A DNA stretch of 64,000 nucleotides from positions 124,001 to 188,000 of the forward strand of contig NZ_JBEXDG010000010.1 in NCBI RefSeq assembly GCF_040605635.1, read 5' to 3'. The notes below the pieces were generated by a model. The model saw only the letters and a list, made by a program, of their open reading frames with translations. It did not search any database and had not been told where the DNA came from. A program made the translations under genes and the position numbers. The stretch is from Dactylosporangium sp040605635. Lineage in GTDB: Bacteria; Actinomycetota; Actinomycetes; Mycobacteriales; Micromonosporaceae. This document shows, one piece after another, positions 55,255 through 62,709 of the stretch (within the stretch, counting starts at the first letter, position 1; each line of letters begins with the position of its first letter).

Positions 55255-55420
55255 GCGCCCAGCCGACCATTGATCAACGACAATTCGTAGGTAGAAGTAC
55301 GCGGAGCGGGAATGCGGCGCGTGCCGCGGGTCACATTCCGGCGACGGCACCGCGAACCTCTGGTTCCGCGCCCGGTGGCCCAGGAGACGCCGCGGAGATC
55401 GCCGGCGCCGGCGAACGCCG

Positions 55421-55522
55421 GGAGGCGCACGCGACGTCCTCCGGGCGAAGGAGATGACCGCCCACCTGGATCGGCTCACCGGTGACCTCGCCGCCACCGT
55501 CGGAGGACTCAAGGTGGGATAG
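55421..55522 (+). pseudogene. Possible remnant of a chemotaxis-receptor C-terminus
   Basis: The frame reads GGARDVLRAKEMTAHLDRL then TGDLAATVGGLKVG and a TAG at 55520. This resembles the terminal helix of actinomycete methyl-accepting proteins (a Met-x-x-x-L-x-x-L heptad run ending near VGGF/L-x-V). A second frame just upstream (GDAAEIAGAGERREAH) fits the same helix, implying a frameshift. No intact gene remains. Confidence 0.25.
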
Positions 55523-55682
55523 GTCCCATCGATCGGGTGGTGTTGCGGCGGTTCGCGCCCGCGTGCGCGTGTGCATTGCTGAGACTGGTGTTACCGGAAG
55601 CGAAGCATGCGATCGCACAAGCTCACCGGAAGCGAGACGGCCGGCCCGGGTGGCCGCGGGCCGGCCTGCGCTCGCAGGGATC

Positions 55683-55726
55683 GACGACCCGGCCCCGCCG
55701 GGCGGACGACCCGCCCCCGCCGGGCG
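55683..55726. repeat. Tandem 22-bp duplication
   Basis: Two adjacent copies (55683-55704 and 55705-55726) differing at one position, with core GACGACCCG and CCCCGCCGGGCG. It lies 36 bp before the ribokinase start. Confidence 0.8.
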
Positions 55727-55761
55727 TGACCCCGGCGCTCGCGGGGGTGGATGATCGCTGG

Positions 55762-56772
55762 GTGACCGTCCTCGTGGTGGGTGCCGTGAACGTCGACCTG
55801 GTGATCGAGACCCCGCGCATCGCGGCGCCCGGCGAGACCGTCATCGCCGCCCGCTCGTCGACCGGGCACGGCGGCAAGGGCGGCAACCAGGCCGTGGCCG
55901 TCGCCCGCCTCGGGGGTGCCGTCCGCCTCGCGGCCAGGGTCGGCGCCGGCTTCGACCCGGGCTCACTGCCCGGGGTGGACGCCGCGGTCGTCCGGGACGC
56001 GGCACCCACCGGGCTCGCCGTCGTCCTGGTCGCCGCCGACGGCGAGAACGCGATCACCGTCGTGCCGGGCGCGAACGCCAACCTGTCCCCCGCCGACGTG
56101 ACCCTGCCGACCGGCCCGCCAGGGGTGCTCCTGGCCAGCCTCGAGGTGCCCCTGGACACGGTGGCGGCGGCCGCCCGTCTCGCCCGGGCGGCCGGTTGGA
56201 CCGTCGTGGTGAACCCGGCGCCCGCGGTACAGCTGCCGCCGTCGCTGTTGGAGGACGTCGACGTCCTCGTCCCCAACGAGCATGAGCTCGCCGTCCTCGG
56301 CGCGCCCGCAGACCTGCTCGCCGCCGGCGTGGGCGCGGTCGTGGTGACGCTCGGCGCCGCCGGCTGCCGCGTGCACCGCGCCGGCGGCACGGTCGACGTC
56401 CCGGCTCACCCGGTCCGCGCGGTCGACACCACCGGCGCCGGCGACGCCTTCTGCGCCGCGCTCGCGTGGGCCCTGGACACGGACAGGTCGTTGGAGGAGG
56501 CGGTGCGGCTCGCGTGCGTCGCGGGCGCCCTCGCCACCCGCGCCGTCGGCGCCCGCACCGCCCTCCCCACCGCCGCCGACCTCACGGACGGCGCAGCTGC
56601 TCGCTCAGGGGGAGATGGACGCGCGGCGGGCGGCGCGGGAGCGGCGCAGGCCCAGGATGCCGATGACGATCAGGAGCACGCCGAGGACGCCGACGCCCGC
56701 GACCATGAGGGTCAGGTCGCGCAGGGTCAGCTCGGACATGAAGGAGGCGGCACGGGAGCCGCCCGCCGGTGA
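55762..56772 (+). CDS. Ribokinase-like PfkB sugar kinase
   Basis: A 336-residue PfkB kinase. The N-terminal VLVVGAVNVDLVIETPRIAAPGET and HGGKGGNQAVAVARLGG are ribokinase signatures, and the C-terminal DTTGAGDAFCAALA carries the catalytic Asp and anion hole. The core ends at about residue 275; then a 60-residue acidic Gly/Ala/Asp-rich tail runs over the antisense of the next gene. Start GTG 55762, with GTG 55747 possible. The tail may be the result of a lost stop codon. Confidence 0.86.
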   Translation: MTVLVVGAVNVDLVIETPRIAAPGETVIAARSSTGHGGKGGNQAVAVARLGGAVRLAARVGAGFDPGSLPGVDAAVVRDAAPTGLAVVLVAADGENAITVVPGANANLSPADVTLPTGPPGVLLASLEVPLDTVAAAARLARAAGWTVVVNPAPAVQLPPSLLEDVDVLVPNEHELAVLGAPADLLAAGVGAVVVTLGAAGCRVHRAGGTVDVPAHPVRAVDTTGAGDAFCAALAWALDTDRSLEEAVRLACVAGALATRAVGARTALPTAADLTDGAAARSGGDGRAAGGAGAAQAQDADDDQEHAEDADARDHEGQVAQGQLGHEGGGTGAARR

Positions 56773-56853
56773 GGCGACGGCCGCCGAGGGCAGCGCCACA
56801 ATCGCCACAAATGCCATCGCCGGCACGACAACCCATCGCATTCCCCGCAACAT
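56605..56853 (-). CDS. Small exported membrane-anchored protein
   Basis: An 82-residue protein: a signal peptide (MRWVVVPAMAFVAIVALP up to about residue 28), a short Ser-rich segment, then a C-terminal membrane helix (LMVAGVGVLGVLLIVIGILGL) and a basic tail (RRSRAARR). Start ATG 56853 or ATG 56841; the latter has a better ribosome site (GCGGGGA). It overlaps the ribokinase tail by 168 bp antisense. Function unknown. Confidence 0.65.
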   Translation of the reverse strand: MLRGMRWVVVPAMAFVAIVALPSAAVASPAGGSRAASFMSELTLRDLTLMVAGVGVLGVLLIVIGILGLRRSRAARRASISP

Positions 56854-56991
56854 GGCGACAAGTGTGCCAGGCTCCGCGCCGTCGCGTCACCCCGTGCCGG
56901 GGCGCCCGGCGGGACGCCGGTTCAGGCCATTGACTTCTTCGGATGCACGCCGACAATTTCCATGGGCGGTCGTCGAAGGGAACCATTGCGA

Positions 56992-58335
56992 ATGGGCAGT
57001 AGCACAACACATCGCGTCCTCGTGCCGTTCCGCGGTGAGGGTGCCGGGACCGCCGACCTGACGTGGGCGCAGCTCGGGATCTGGCAGACCATGCGCGACA
57101 CGGGCCTGAGCATGAACATCGGCGGGACCGTGCCGATGCCGGCGGGCACGACGGTGCACGACATGCAGACGCTGCTGCGGTATCTGGTGAGCCGCCACCA
57201 GGCGCTGCGGACCAGGCTGCGGTTCGAGGGCGGCGGGGTCACCCAGGTCGTGTCGGCGGCCGGCGAGGTGCCGCTCGACGTCGTCGACGCCGACGAGGAC
57301 CCGGCCGCGGTCGCCGAGGAGCTGCGCCGCCGCTACGAGGAAGCCCCCTTCGCCTACGAGACCGAGTGGCCCGTGCGCATGGGTGTCGTGCGGCACGACG
57401 GCCGGGTGACGCACGTGGTCGTGATCTACTGCCACGTCGCCGTCGACGGCTTCGGCATCGACGCGATCGTCCGGGACATGGCCAACCTCGACCCGGCGAC
57501 CGGGACGACGACCGCGCCGGTGCCGGGCCTGACCCCGCTGGAGACGGCGGCGAAGCAGGCGACCGCGGCGGGGCGGCGGCAGAGCGACAAGTCGCTGCGG
57601 CACTGGGAGCAGATCCTGCGGGCGATCCCGGCGCAACGGTTCCGCGCGTCCGACGAACCGCACGAGCCGCGGTACTGGGAGATCACCCACCGCTCGCCGG
57701 CCATGCACCTGGCGATGCAGGTGATCGCGCACCGCACCGGCGCCGGCGTCGGCTACGTGGTCCTCGCCGCCTACGCCGTCGCCCTGGCCGGGCTGACGGG
57801 GCACAACCCGAGCGTCGCCCAGCTCGTGGTGAGCAACAGGTTCCGGCCCGGCTGCGCCGACTCGGTCAGCCAGCTCGCGCAGCTGAGCATCTGCGCGGTC
57901 GACGTGGCCGGCGCGACGTTCGACGAGGTCGTCGGCCGGGCCTGGACCGCGGCGACGAACGCGTACATGCACGGGCACTTCGACCCGCTCGCGCTGACCG
58001 CCCTGCTGGAGCGGGTGCGGGCCGACCGTGGCGACGTAGACTTCTCGATCATCGTCAACGACCGCAGGACCCGTGACGGCGCGCCGCAGCCCGCGGCACC
58101 GCCGTCACCGCATCAGGTCACGGCGGCGTTGCCGTTGTCGAAGAGCTGGTGGAGCCGGAAGGTCGAGGTGCTCGACGCCGCGCTCAACATCAGCGTCGAC
58201 GCCGCACCGGACGCCGTCGACGTGTCGATCTGCGCGGACACGCACCGGCTCCCACCCGCCGACATCCAGGCCCTCGCCCTGGAGATGGAGCGGGTCACGG
58301 TCGAGGCCGCCGCGTCTGTCGCCGTGGTGAGCTGA
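56992..58335 (+). CDS. Stand-alone condensation-domain-like acyltransferase (copy 2)
   Basis: A 447-residue paralogue of the protein at 4878-6155, sharing LTWAQLGIW, PMPAGTTVHDM, LRYLVSRHQALRTRL, SNRFRPG and IIVNDRR. The active-site motif is CHVAVDGFG near residue 150, with the first His replaced by Cys and the second His and DG kept. There is no adenylation or carrier domain. ATG 56992 is set at the domain start. Its stop lies 8 bp before a PfkB kinase gene, so an acyl or phospho modification of a common substrate is possible. Confidence 0.78.
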   Translation: MGSSTTHRVLVPFRGEGAGTADLTWAQLGIWQTMRDTGLSMNIGGTVPMPAGTTVHDMQTLLRYLVSRHQALRTRLRFEGGGVTQVVSAAGEVPLDVVDADEDPAAVAEELRRRYEEAPFAYETEWPVRMGVVRHDGRVTHVVVIYCHVAVDGFGIDAIVRDMANLDPATGTTTAPVPGLTPLETAAKQATAAGRRQSDKSLRHWEQILRAIPAQRFRASDEPHEPRYWEITHRSPAMHLAMQVIAHRTGAGVGYVVLAAYAVALAGLTGHNPSVAQLVVSNRFRPGCADSVSQLAQLSICAVDVAGATFDEVVGRAWTAATNAYMHGHFDPLALTALLERVRADRGDVDFSIIVNDRRTRDGAPQPAAPPSPHQVTAALPLSKSWWSRKVEVLDAALNISVDAAPDAVDVSICADTHRLPPADIQALALEMERVTVEAAASVAVVS

Positions 58336-58343
58336 GGAGCCGG

Positions 58344-59432
58344 GTGGGGTTCAGGTTCGACGTCGTCGGGGTCGGGGCGCTCAATCTCGACTCCATCGCC
58401 CCGGTCTCGCCGGCCGCGCGGTCCCTGCTGCGCGGCGCCGTCGACTGGGGCGCCGAGTGCCGGGTCGGCGCCGCCACGGTGGACGCGGCGATGCGGACGG
58501 TCCACGCCGCCGCCGTCCGGAACGCTGTCGGTGGGTCCGCGTACAACACGGTCGCCGCCCTCGCGCGGACCGGCGTCGGGCTGCGGCTCGGATACGTGGG
58601 CGTCGCCGGGCGGCTGCCGGTGCCCGGCACCCCGGTCGCGGAGCGGCTGCGGAAGGCCGGCGTCGACACCGCGCTGCTGCGCGAGGAGCCCGGCGAGCTC
58701 AGCGGCGTGTGCCTGTCGCTGGTCGAGGACGGCGAGCGGACGCTGCTCGTCCACCCTGGTGCGAACGACCGGATGGCCGCGCACCTGGAGGTCGAGTTCG
58801 ACGCGGTCGTGGAATACCTGTCGGCGGCCAGGATCGTGCACGTGACGTCGTTCCTGGACCCGCGGACGCCGGCGGTCCTCGCCGACGTCCTCGCCGCGGT
58901 CCGGGACCGCAGCCCGGAGACGGTGCTGACGTTCGACCCGGGGCACGTGTGGGCGGGCACCGGCGGCGCCCCGATCGCCGCCCTCGCGACGACGGCCGAT
59001 CACGTCCTGCTCAACGAACGCGAGCTGCGGGCGCTCGGCACGACCGGCGACGACACGTGGGCCGCGGACCGGATCCTGCGCGCCGGCCGGCCCGGCCGGG
59101 TCGTGCACGTGAAGCGGCCCGCGGGGGTCACCACGTTCACCCGGTCCGGTCCGCTGCTGCGGGCCCGCTTCCACCCGCAGGAGGCGCTGACCGCGGATCG
59201 GGTCGTGGACGCGACCGGGGCCGGCGACGTCTACGCCGCCGGGGTCCTCGTCGCGCTCGCCGGCGGGGGCGGCACCCACCTGTACGACGGGGTCCGGCTC
59301 GGGATGGCCCTGGCCAGGCACAAGCTGCTGCACCTGGCCGACGCCGGCCACGCCGACTTCCCCGGCGTCGTCCAGGCCTGGCGGGACTTCACGACCGGCC
59401 CCACGAGCGGCCGTAGCCCCACGGATAGGTAG
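58344..59432 (+). CDS. PfkB-family carbohydrate kinase
   Basis: A 362-residue PfkB kinase distinct from the ribokinase at 55.8 kb. VVGVGALNLDSIAPVS and VGGSAYNTVAALARTG are N-terminal signatures; VVDATGAGDVYAAGVLVALAG is the catalytic motif. An unusual insertion near residues 20-45 (SPAARSLLRGAVDWGAECRVGAATVDAAM) is not seen in ribokinases. GTG 58344 follows GAGGAG at 58333-58338, which lies at the end of the condensation gene. Co-transcribed with it; the sugar is unknown. Confidence 0.86.
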   Translation: MGFRFDVVGVGALNLDSIAPVSPAARSLLRGAVDWGAECRVGAATVDAAMRTVHAAAVRNAVGGSAYNTVAALARTGVGLRLGYVGVAGRLPVPGTPVAERLRKAGVDTALLREEPGELSGVCLSLVEDGERTLLVHPGANDRMAAHLEVEFDAVVEYLSAARIVHVTSFLDPRTPAVLADVLAAVRDRSPETVLTFDPGHVWAGTGGAPIAALATTADHVLLNERELRALGTTGDDTWAADRILRAGRPGRVVHVKRPAGVTTFTRSGPLLRARFHPQEALTADRVVDATGAGDVYAAGVLVALAGGGGTHLYDGVRLGMALARHKLLHLADAGHADFPGVVQAWRDFTTGPTSGRSPTDR

Positions 59433-59474
59433 CGGTACCCACCGGCCCGGTTGTCGTGTGATGTTGATCGATGC

Positions 59475-59504
59475 TTGACAACTGTCACATCGACCGGCTT
59501 TGCT
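59475..59504 (+). promoter_or_regulatory. Candidate promoter for the sugar ABC operon
   Basis: TTGACA at 59475-59480, an 18-bp spacer, then TTTGCT at 59499-59504, in the 139-bp gap before the binding-protein gene. The -35 is perfect; the -10 is weak. Confidence 0.45.
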
Positions 59505-59571
59505 GTGATGGCTTGTGAGCATCCACGTTGGAAGTTGTTGCTTTTTCGCCGAATCCCGCCAGGAGGCGAAC

Positions 59572-60876
59572 ATGCCAGACGCCCGACTGTCCCGCCGCTC
59601 CGCACTCAAGGGTCTCGCCGCCACGTCGGCGCTCCTCACCGCACCCACGCTCCTCGCCGCGTGCGGCGATGACGACGGGAAGACCGCCGACTCCGGCGCC
59701 CCGACCGACCCGATCACGTTCGGCTCCAACTACTCCGACGACGCCACCAAGCAGGCGTTCGCGGCGCTGTGCGCGGCCGCGACGTCGGCGACGAAGGTGC
59801 CGATCACCGTCAACACCACCGACCACAACACGTTCCAGAACAACATCAGCAGCTATCTGCAGGGCACGCCGGACTCCCTGGCGACCTGGTTCGCCGGATA
59901 CCGGCTGCAGTTCTTCGCCGCGCAGGGCCTGCTGACCCCGATCGACGACGTGTGGGAGAAGATCGGCGGCACCTTCAACGACGCCGCGAAGAACCTCTCC
60001 AAGGGCATCGACGGGCACTACTATCTGGTGCCGCTGTACAACTACCCGTGGGTCGTGTTCTACAACAAGAGCGTCTTCGCCGCGAAGGGCTACCAGGTGC
60101 CGACCACCTGGGACGCGTTCATCGCCCTGTGCCAGAAGATGAAGACCGACGGGCTGATCCCGGTCGCGTTCGCCGAGAAGGACGGCTGGCCGGCCCTGGG
60201 CACGTTCGACATCCTGAACCTGCGGATCAACGGCTACGACTTCCACATGCAGCTCATGAAGCACGAGGTCCCGTGGACCGACCCGAAGGTCGCCGCGGTG
60301 TTCGACCAGTGGCGGCAGCTCATGCCGTACGTGCAGAACGGCGCCAACGGCCGCACCTGGCAGGACGCGGCGAAGACGCTGGAGAACAAGCAGGCCGGGA
60401 TGATGTTCCAGGGCTCGAACCAGGTCGCCGCGAACTACGCCCCGGGCAACCTCGCCGACCTCGACTTCTTCGTCTACCCGGCGATCAACCCCGCCTACGG
60501 GCAGGACTTCATGGACGCGCCGACCGACGGGTTCATCCTGCCGAAGAAGGGCAGGAACTCGGCCGCGGCGAAGACCGTCCTGCAGTACATCGGCACCGGC
60601 GAGGCGGAGACGAACTTCCTGCAGAACGACCACTGGGACGTCGGCCTCGCCAACGGGCTCGTCGCACCGACGTACAACGAGATCCAGAAGAAGTCCGTCG
60701 CCGAGATCGCCAAGTGCAAGAACGTGTCGCAGTTCATGGACCGCGACACCGTGCCGGACATGGCCACGGCGATGATCAAGCTGATCCAGACGTTCATCGA
60801 CGACCCGAGTCCGGCCACGGTCACCTCCATCCTGAAGAGCGCGGAGGACCAGGCGAAGACGATCTTCACCAAGTGA
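59572..60876 (+). CDS. Family 1 sugar-binding lipoprotein
   Basis: A 434-residue extracellular binding protein of the SBP family 1 group. The N-terminus RLSRRSALKGLAATSALLTAP has a twin-arginine motif and ends in the lipobox LLAAC (Cys about residue 31). SBP_bac_1 features include YNYPWVVFYNKSVFAAKGYQVPTTWDAF and the late GFILPKKGRN. A strong AGGAGG site precedes ATG 59572. The permease gene overlaps its stop. The sugar cannot be determined. Confidence 0.94.
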   Translation: MPDARLSRRSALKGLAATSALLTAPTLLAACGDDDGKTADSGAPTDPITFGSNYSDDATKQAFAALCAAATSATKVPITVNTTDHNTFQNNISSYLQGTPDSLATWFAGYRLQFFAAQGLLTPIDDVWEKIGGTFNDAAKNLSKGIDGHYYLVPLYNYPWVVFYNKSVFAAKGYQVPTTWDAFIALCQKMKTDGLIPVAFAEKDGWPALGTFDILNLRINGYDFHMQLMKHEVPWTDPKVAAVFDQWRQLMPYVQNGANGRTWQDAAKTLENKQAGMMFQGSNQVAANYAPGNLADLDFFVYPAINPAYGQDFMDAPTDGFILPKKGRNSAAAKTVLQYIGTGEAETNFLQNDHWDVGLANGLVAPTYNEIQKKSVAEIAKCKNVSQFMDRDTVPDMATAMIKLIQTFIDDPSPATVTSILKSAEDQAKTIFTK

Positions 60877-61817
60877 GGACCTTGACCCGCCGCGACGGCC
60901 TGGTCGTCGCCGCCATGCTCGGGGTGCCCCTGGTGCTGGAGGCCGCCCTCATCTGGGGGCCGACCCTGGCTTCGGTCGGGCTGTCGTTCACGAAATGGAC
61001 CGGCGTCGGCGGTGTGCGGTTGCAGTCCTGCGACTCGCTGCCGTCGGCGCCGGGCATCCCGCAGCCCGGCTGCCTCAACGGGGTGCGCAACTACGAGCAG
61101 GCGTTCACCACGTACCCCGACTTCTGGCCGGCGGTGCAGCACAACATCATCTGGCTGCTGGTCTTCGTGTGCTTCGCGACGCCGCTCGGGATGCTGTTCG
61201 CCGTCGTCATCGACCGGGGGATCCGCGGCTCCCGGATCTACCAGAGCATCCTGTTCCTGCCCGTGATGCTCTCCCTGGCCCTGATCGGGATCATCTGGGA
61301 GCTCATCTACTCCCCCAACTACGGACTGATCAACTCGGTGCTCGGCCGTACCGGCGACGACAACCTCATCGACTGGCTCGGCGACCCGTCGCTCAACCTG
61401 TGGGCGCTGCTGGTCGAGGCGAGCTGGCGGCAGGCCGGCTACGTCATGATCCTCTACCTCGCCGGTCTGAAGGCCGTGGACCCGGCGCTGCGCGAGGCGG
61501 CGCTGACGGACGGCGCGAACGCCTGGCAGACCTTCTGGCGGGTCGTGTTCCCCGCGATGCGGCCCATCAACATCGTCGTCATGGTCGTCACCGTCATCGA
61601 GTCCCTGCGCGCCTTCGACCTGGTGTACATCACCTCCGGCGGCAACCCGCTCAAAGGCCTCGAACTGCTGTCGGTCGCCGTCACGCAGAACATCGTCGGC
61701 GAGACGCAGCGGATCGGCTTCGGCTCCACCCTCGGCGTGATCCTGCTCGTCATCTCGCTCGTGCCGATCACGATCTTCCTGTTCCAGGCGTTCCGCCGCG
61801 AGGAGGCCCGCTCGTGA
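60873..61817 (+). CDS. Sugar ABC transporter permease (MalF-like)
   Basis: A 314-residue inner-membrane permease. The first helix is VVAAMLGVPLVLEAALIW; a periplasmic loop contains a Cys-bearing segment (SCDSLPSAPGIPQPGCLNG). The EAA motif is LREAALTDGANAWQTFWRVVFP. GTG 60873 overlaps the binding-protein stop (GTGA), and its stop overlaps the next permease start. Confidence 0.93.
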   Translation: MRTLTRRDGLVVAAMLGVPLVLEAALIWGPTLASVGLSFTKWTGVGGVRLQSCDSLPSAPGIPQPGCLNGVRNYEQAFTTYPDFWPAVQHNIIWLLVFVCFATPLGMLFAVVIDRGIRGSRIYQSILFLPVMLSLALIGIIWELIYSPNYGLINSVLGRTGDDNLIDWLGDPSLNLWALLVEASWRQAGYVMILYLAGLKAVDPALREAALTDGANAWQTFWRVVFPAMRPINIVVMVVTVIESLRAFDLVYITSGGNPLKGLELLSVAVTQNIVGETQRIGFGSTLGVILLVISLVPITIFLFQAFRREEARS

Positions 61818-62668
61818 CGAGGTCCTTCCGGGTCGCCTCGCAGATCTTCATGATCGTGATGATCGCGGTGTGGCTCACGCCGGTGCTGTTCTCGCTGTAC
61901 GTGGCGCTGCGGCCGATCGCCGACACGAACGCGCACGGCTACGTCTCGCTGCCGGACCGCCTGACGCTGGACAACTTCCGCGCCGCGTGGACCCAATCCG
62001 ACATGTGGCGCTTTTTCATGAATTCGCTGATTGTGACGGTACCGGCGGTGCTGCTGACGCTGTTCCTGGCGTCGTCGTTCGCCTATGTGGTGTCGCGGCT
62101 GCGGTTCCGGTGGAACATCGCGCTGCTGGTCCTGTTCACCGCCGGGAACCTGCTGCCGCAACAGGTCATCATCACGCCGCTGTTCCGCCTGTACCTCGCC
62201 GTTCCCCTGCCGCACTGGATCAGCGAGAGCGGCCTGATGTACAACTCGTACGTCGGCCTCATCGCCATCAACGTCGCGTTCCAGCTCGGCTTCTGCGTCT
62301 TCGTCCTGTCCAACTACATGAAGGCGCTGCCGCACGAGCTCGACGAGGCCGCCGTCGTCGACGGCGCCGGCGTGTGGACCCGGTTCTGGCGGCTGACGCT
62401 CCCCCTGTGCCGGCCGGCCCTGGCCGCCCTGGCGACGCTGCTGACGACGTGGATCTACAACGACTTCTTCTGGGCGATCACGCTGATCTCCACCGGCGAC
62501 AAGCGCCCGGTGACGTCGGCCCTGGCGAACCTGCAAGGCCAGTTCGTCGCGAACCAGAACATGATCGCCGCGGCCGCCCTGATCGCCGCGATCCCCACCC
62601 TGATCGTCTACATCGCCCTGCAGAAACAGTTCATCGCCGGACTGTCGCTCGGCTCCACCAAAGGCTGA
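61814..62668 (+). CDS. Sugar ABC transporter permease (MalG-like)
   Basis: A 284-residue permease with about six helices. The conserved LDNFRAAW, NSLIVTVPAVLL and EAA loop LDEAAVVDGAGVWTRFWRLTLPL are present. GTG 61814 overlaps the previous stop (GTGA). No ATPase gene follows: the operon stops at a terminator hairpin, so a shared MsiK-type ATPase encoded elsewhere must power it. Confidence 0.93.
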   Translation: MTRSFRVASQIFMIVMIAVWLTPVLFSLYVALRPIADTNAHGYVSLPDRLTLDNFRAAWTQSDMWRFFMNSLIVTVPAVLLTLFLASSFAYVVSRLRFRWNIALLVLFTAGNLLPQQVIITPLFRLYLAVPLPHWISESGLMYNSYVGLIAINVAFQLGFCVFVLSNYMKALPHELDEAAVVDGAGVWTRFWRLTLPLCRPALAALATLLTTWIYNDFFWAITLISTGDKRPVTSALANLQGQFVANQNMIAAAALIAAIPTLIVYIALQKQFIAGLSLGSTKG

Positions 62669-62702
62669 AGCCCCCGTGACCCGGGCAGGGTCACGGGGGC
62701 TT
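62668..62702. terminator. Strong bidirectional terminator
   Basis: A perfect 15-bp stem (AAGCCCCCGTGACCC at 62668-62682, complement at 62688-62702) with a 5-nt loop, at the stop of the permease gene and 8 bp before the convergent MMPL gene's stop. Confidence 0.88.
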
Positions 62703-62709
62703 GCGGCGG

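Larger units (their letters stand above)
55255..55761. other. 507-bp region between divergent genes
   Basis: It holds the start region of the FAD gene on the left, a possible chemotaxis-receptor remnant (55421-55522), a GC-rich palindrome near 55640-55665 and a 22-bp tandem duplication (55683-55726). A kinase ORF open from 55537 is not believable as coding before 55747. Confidence 0.6.
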
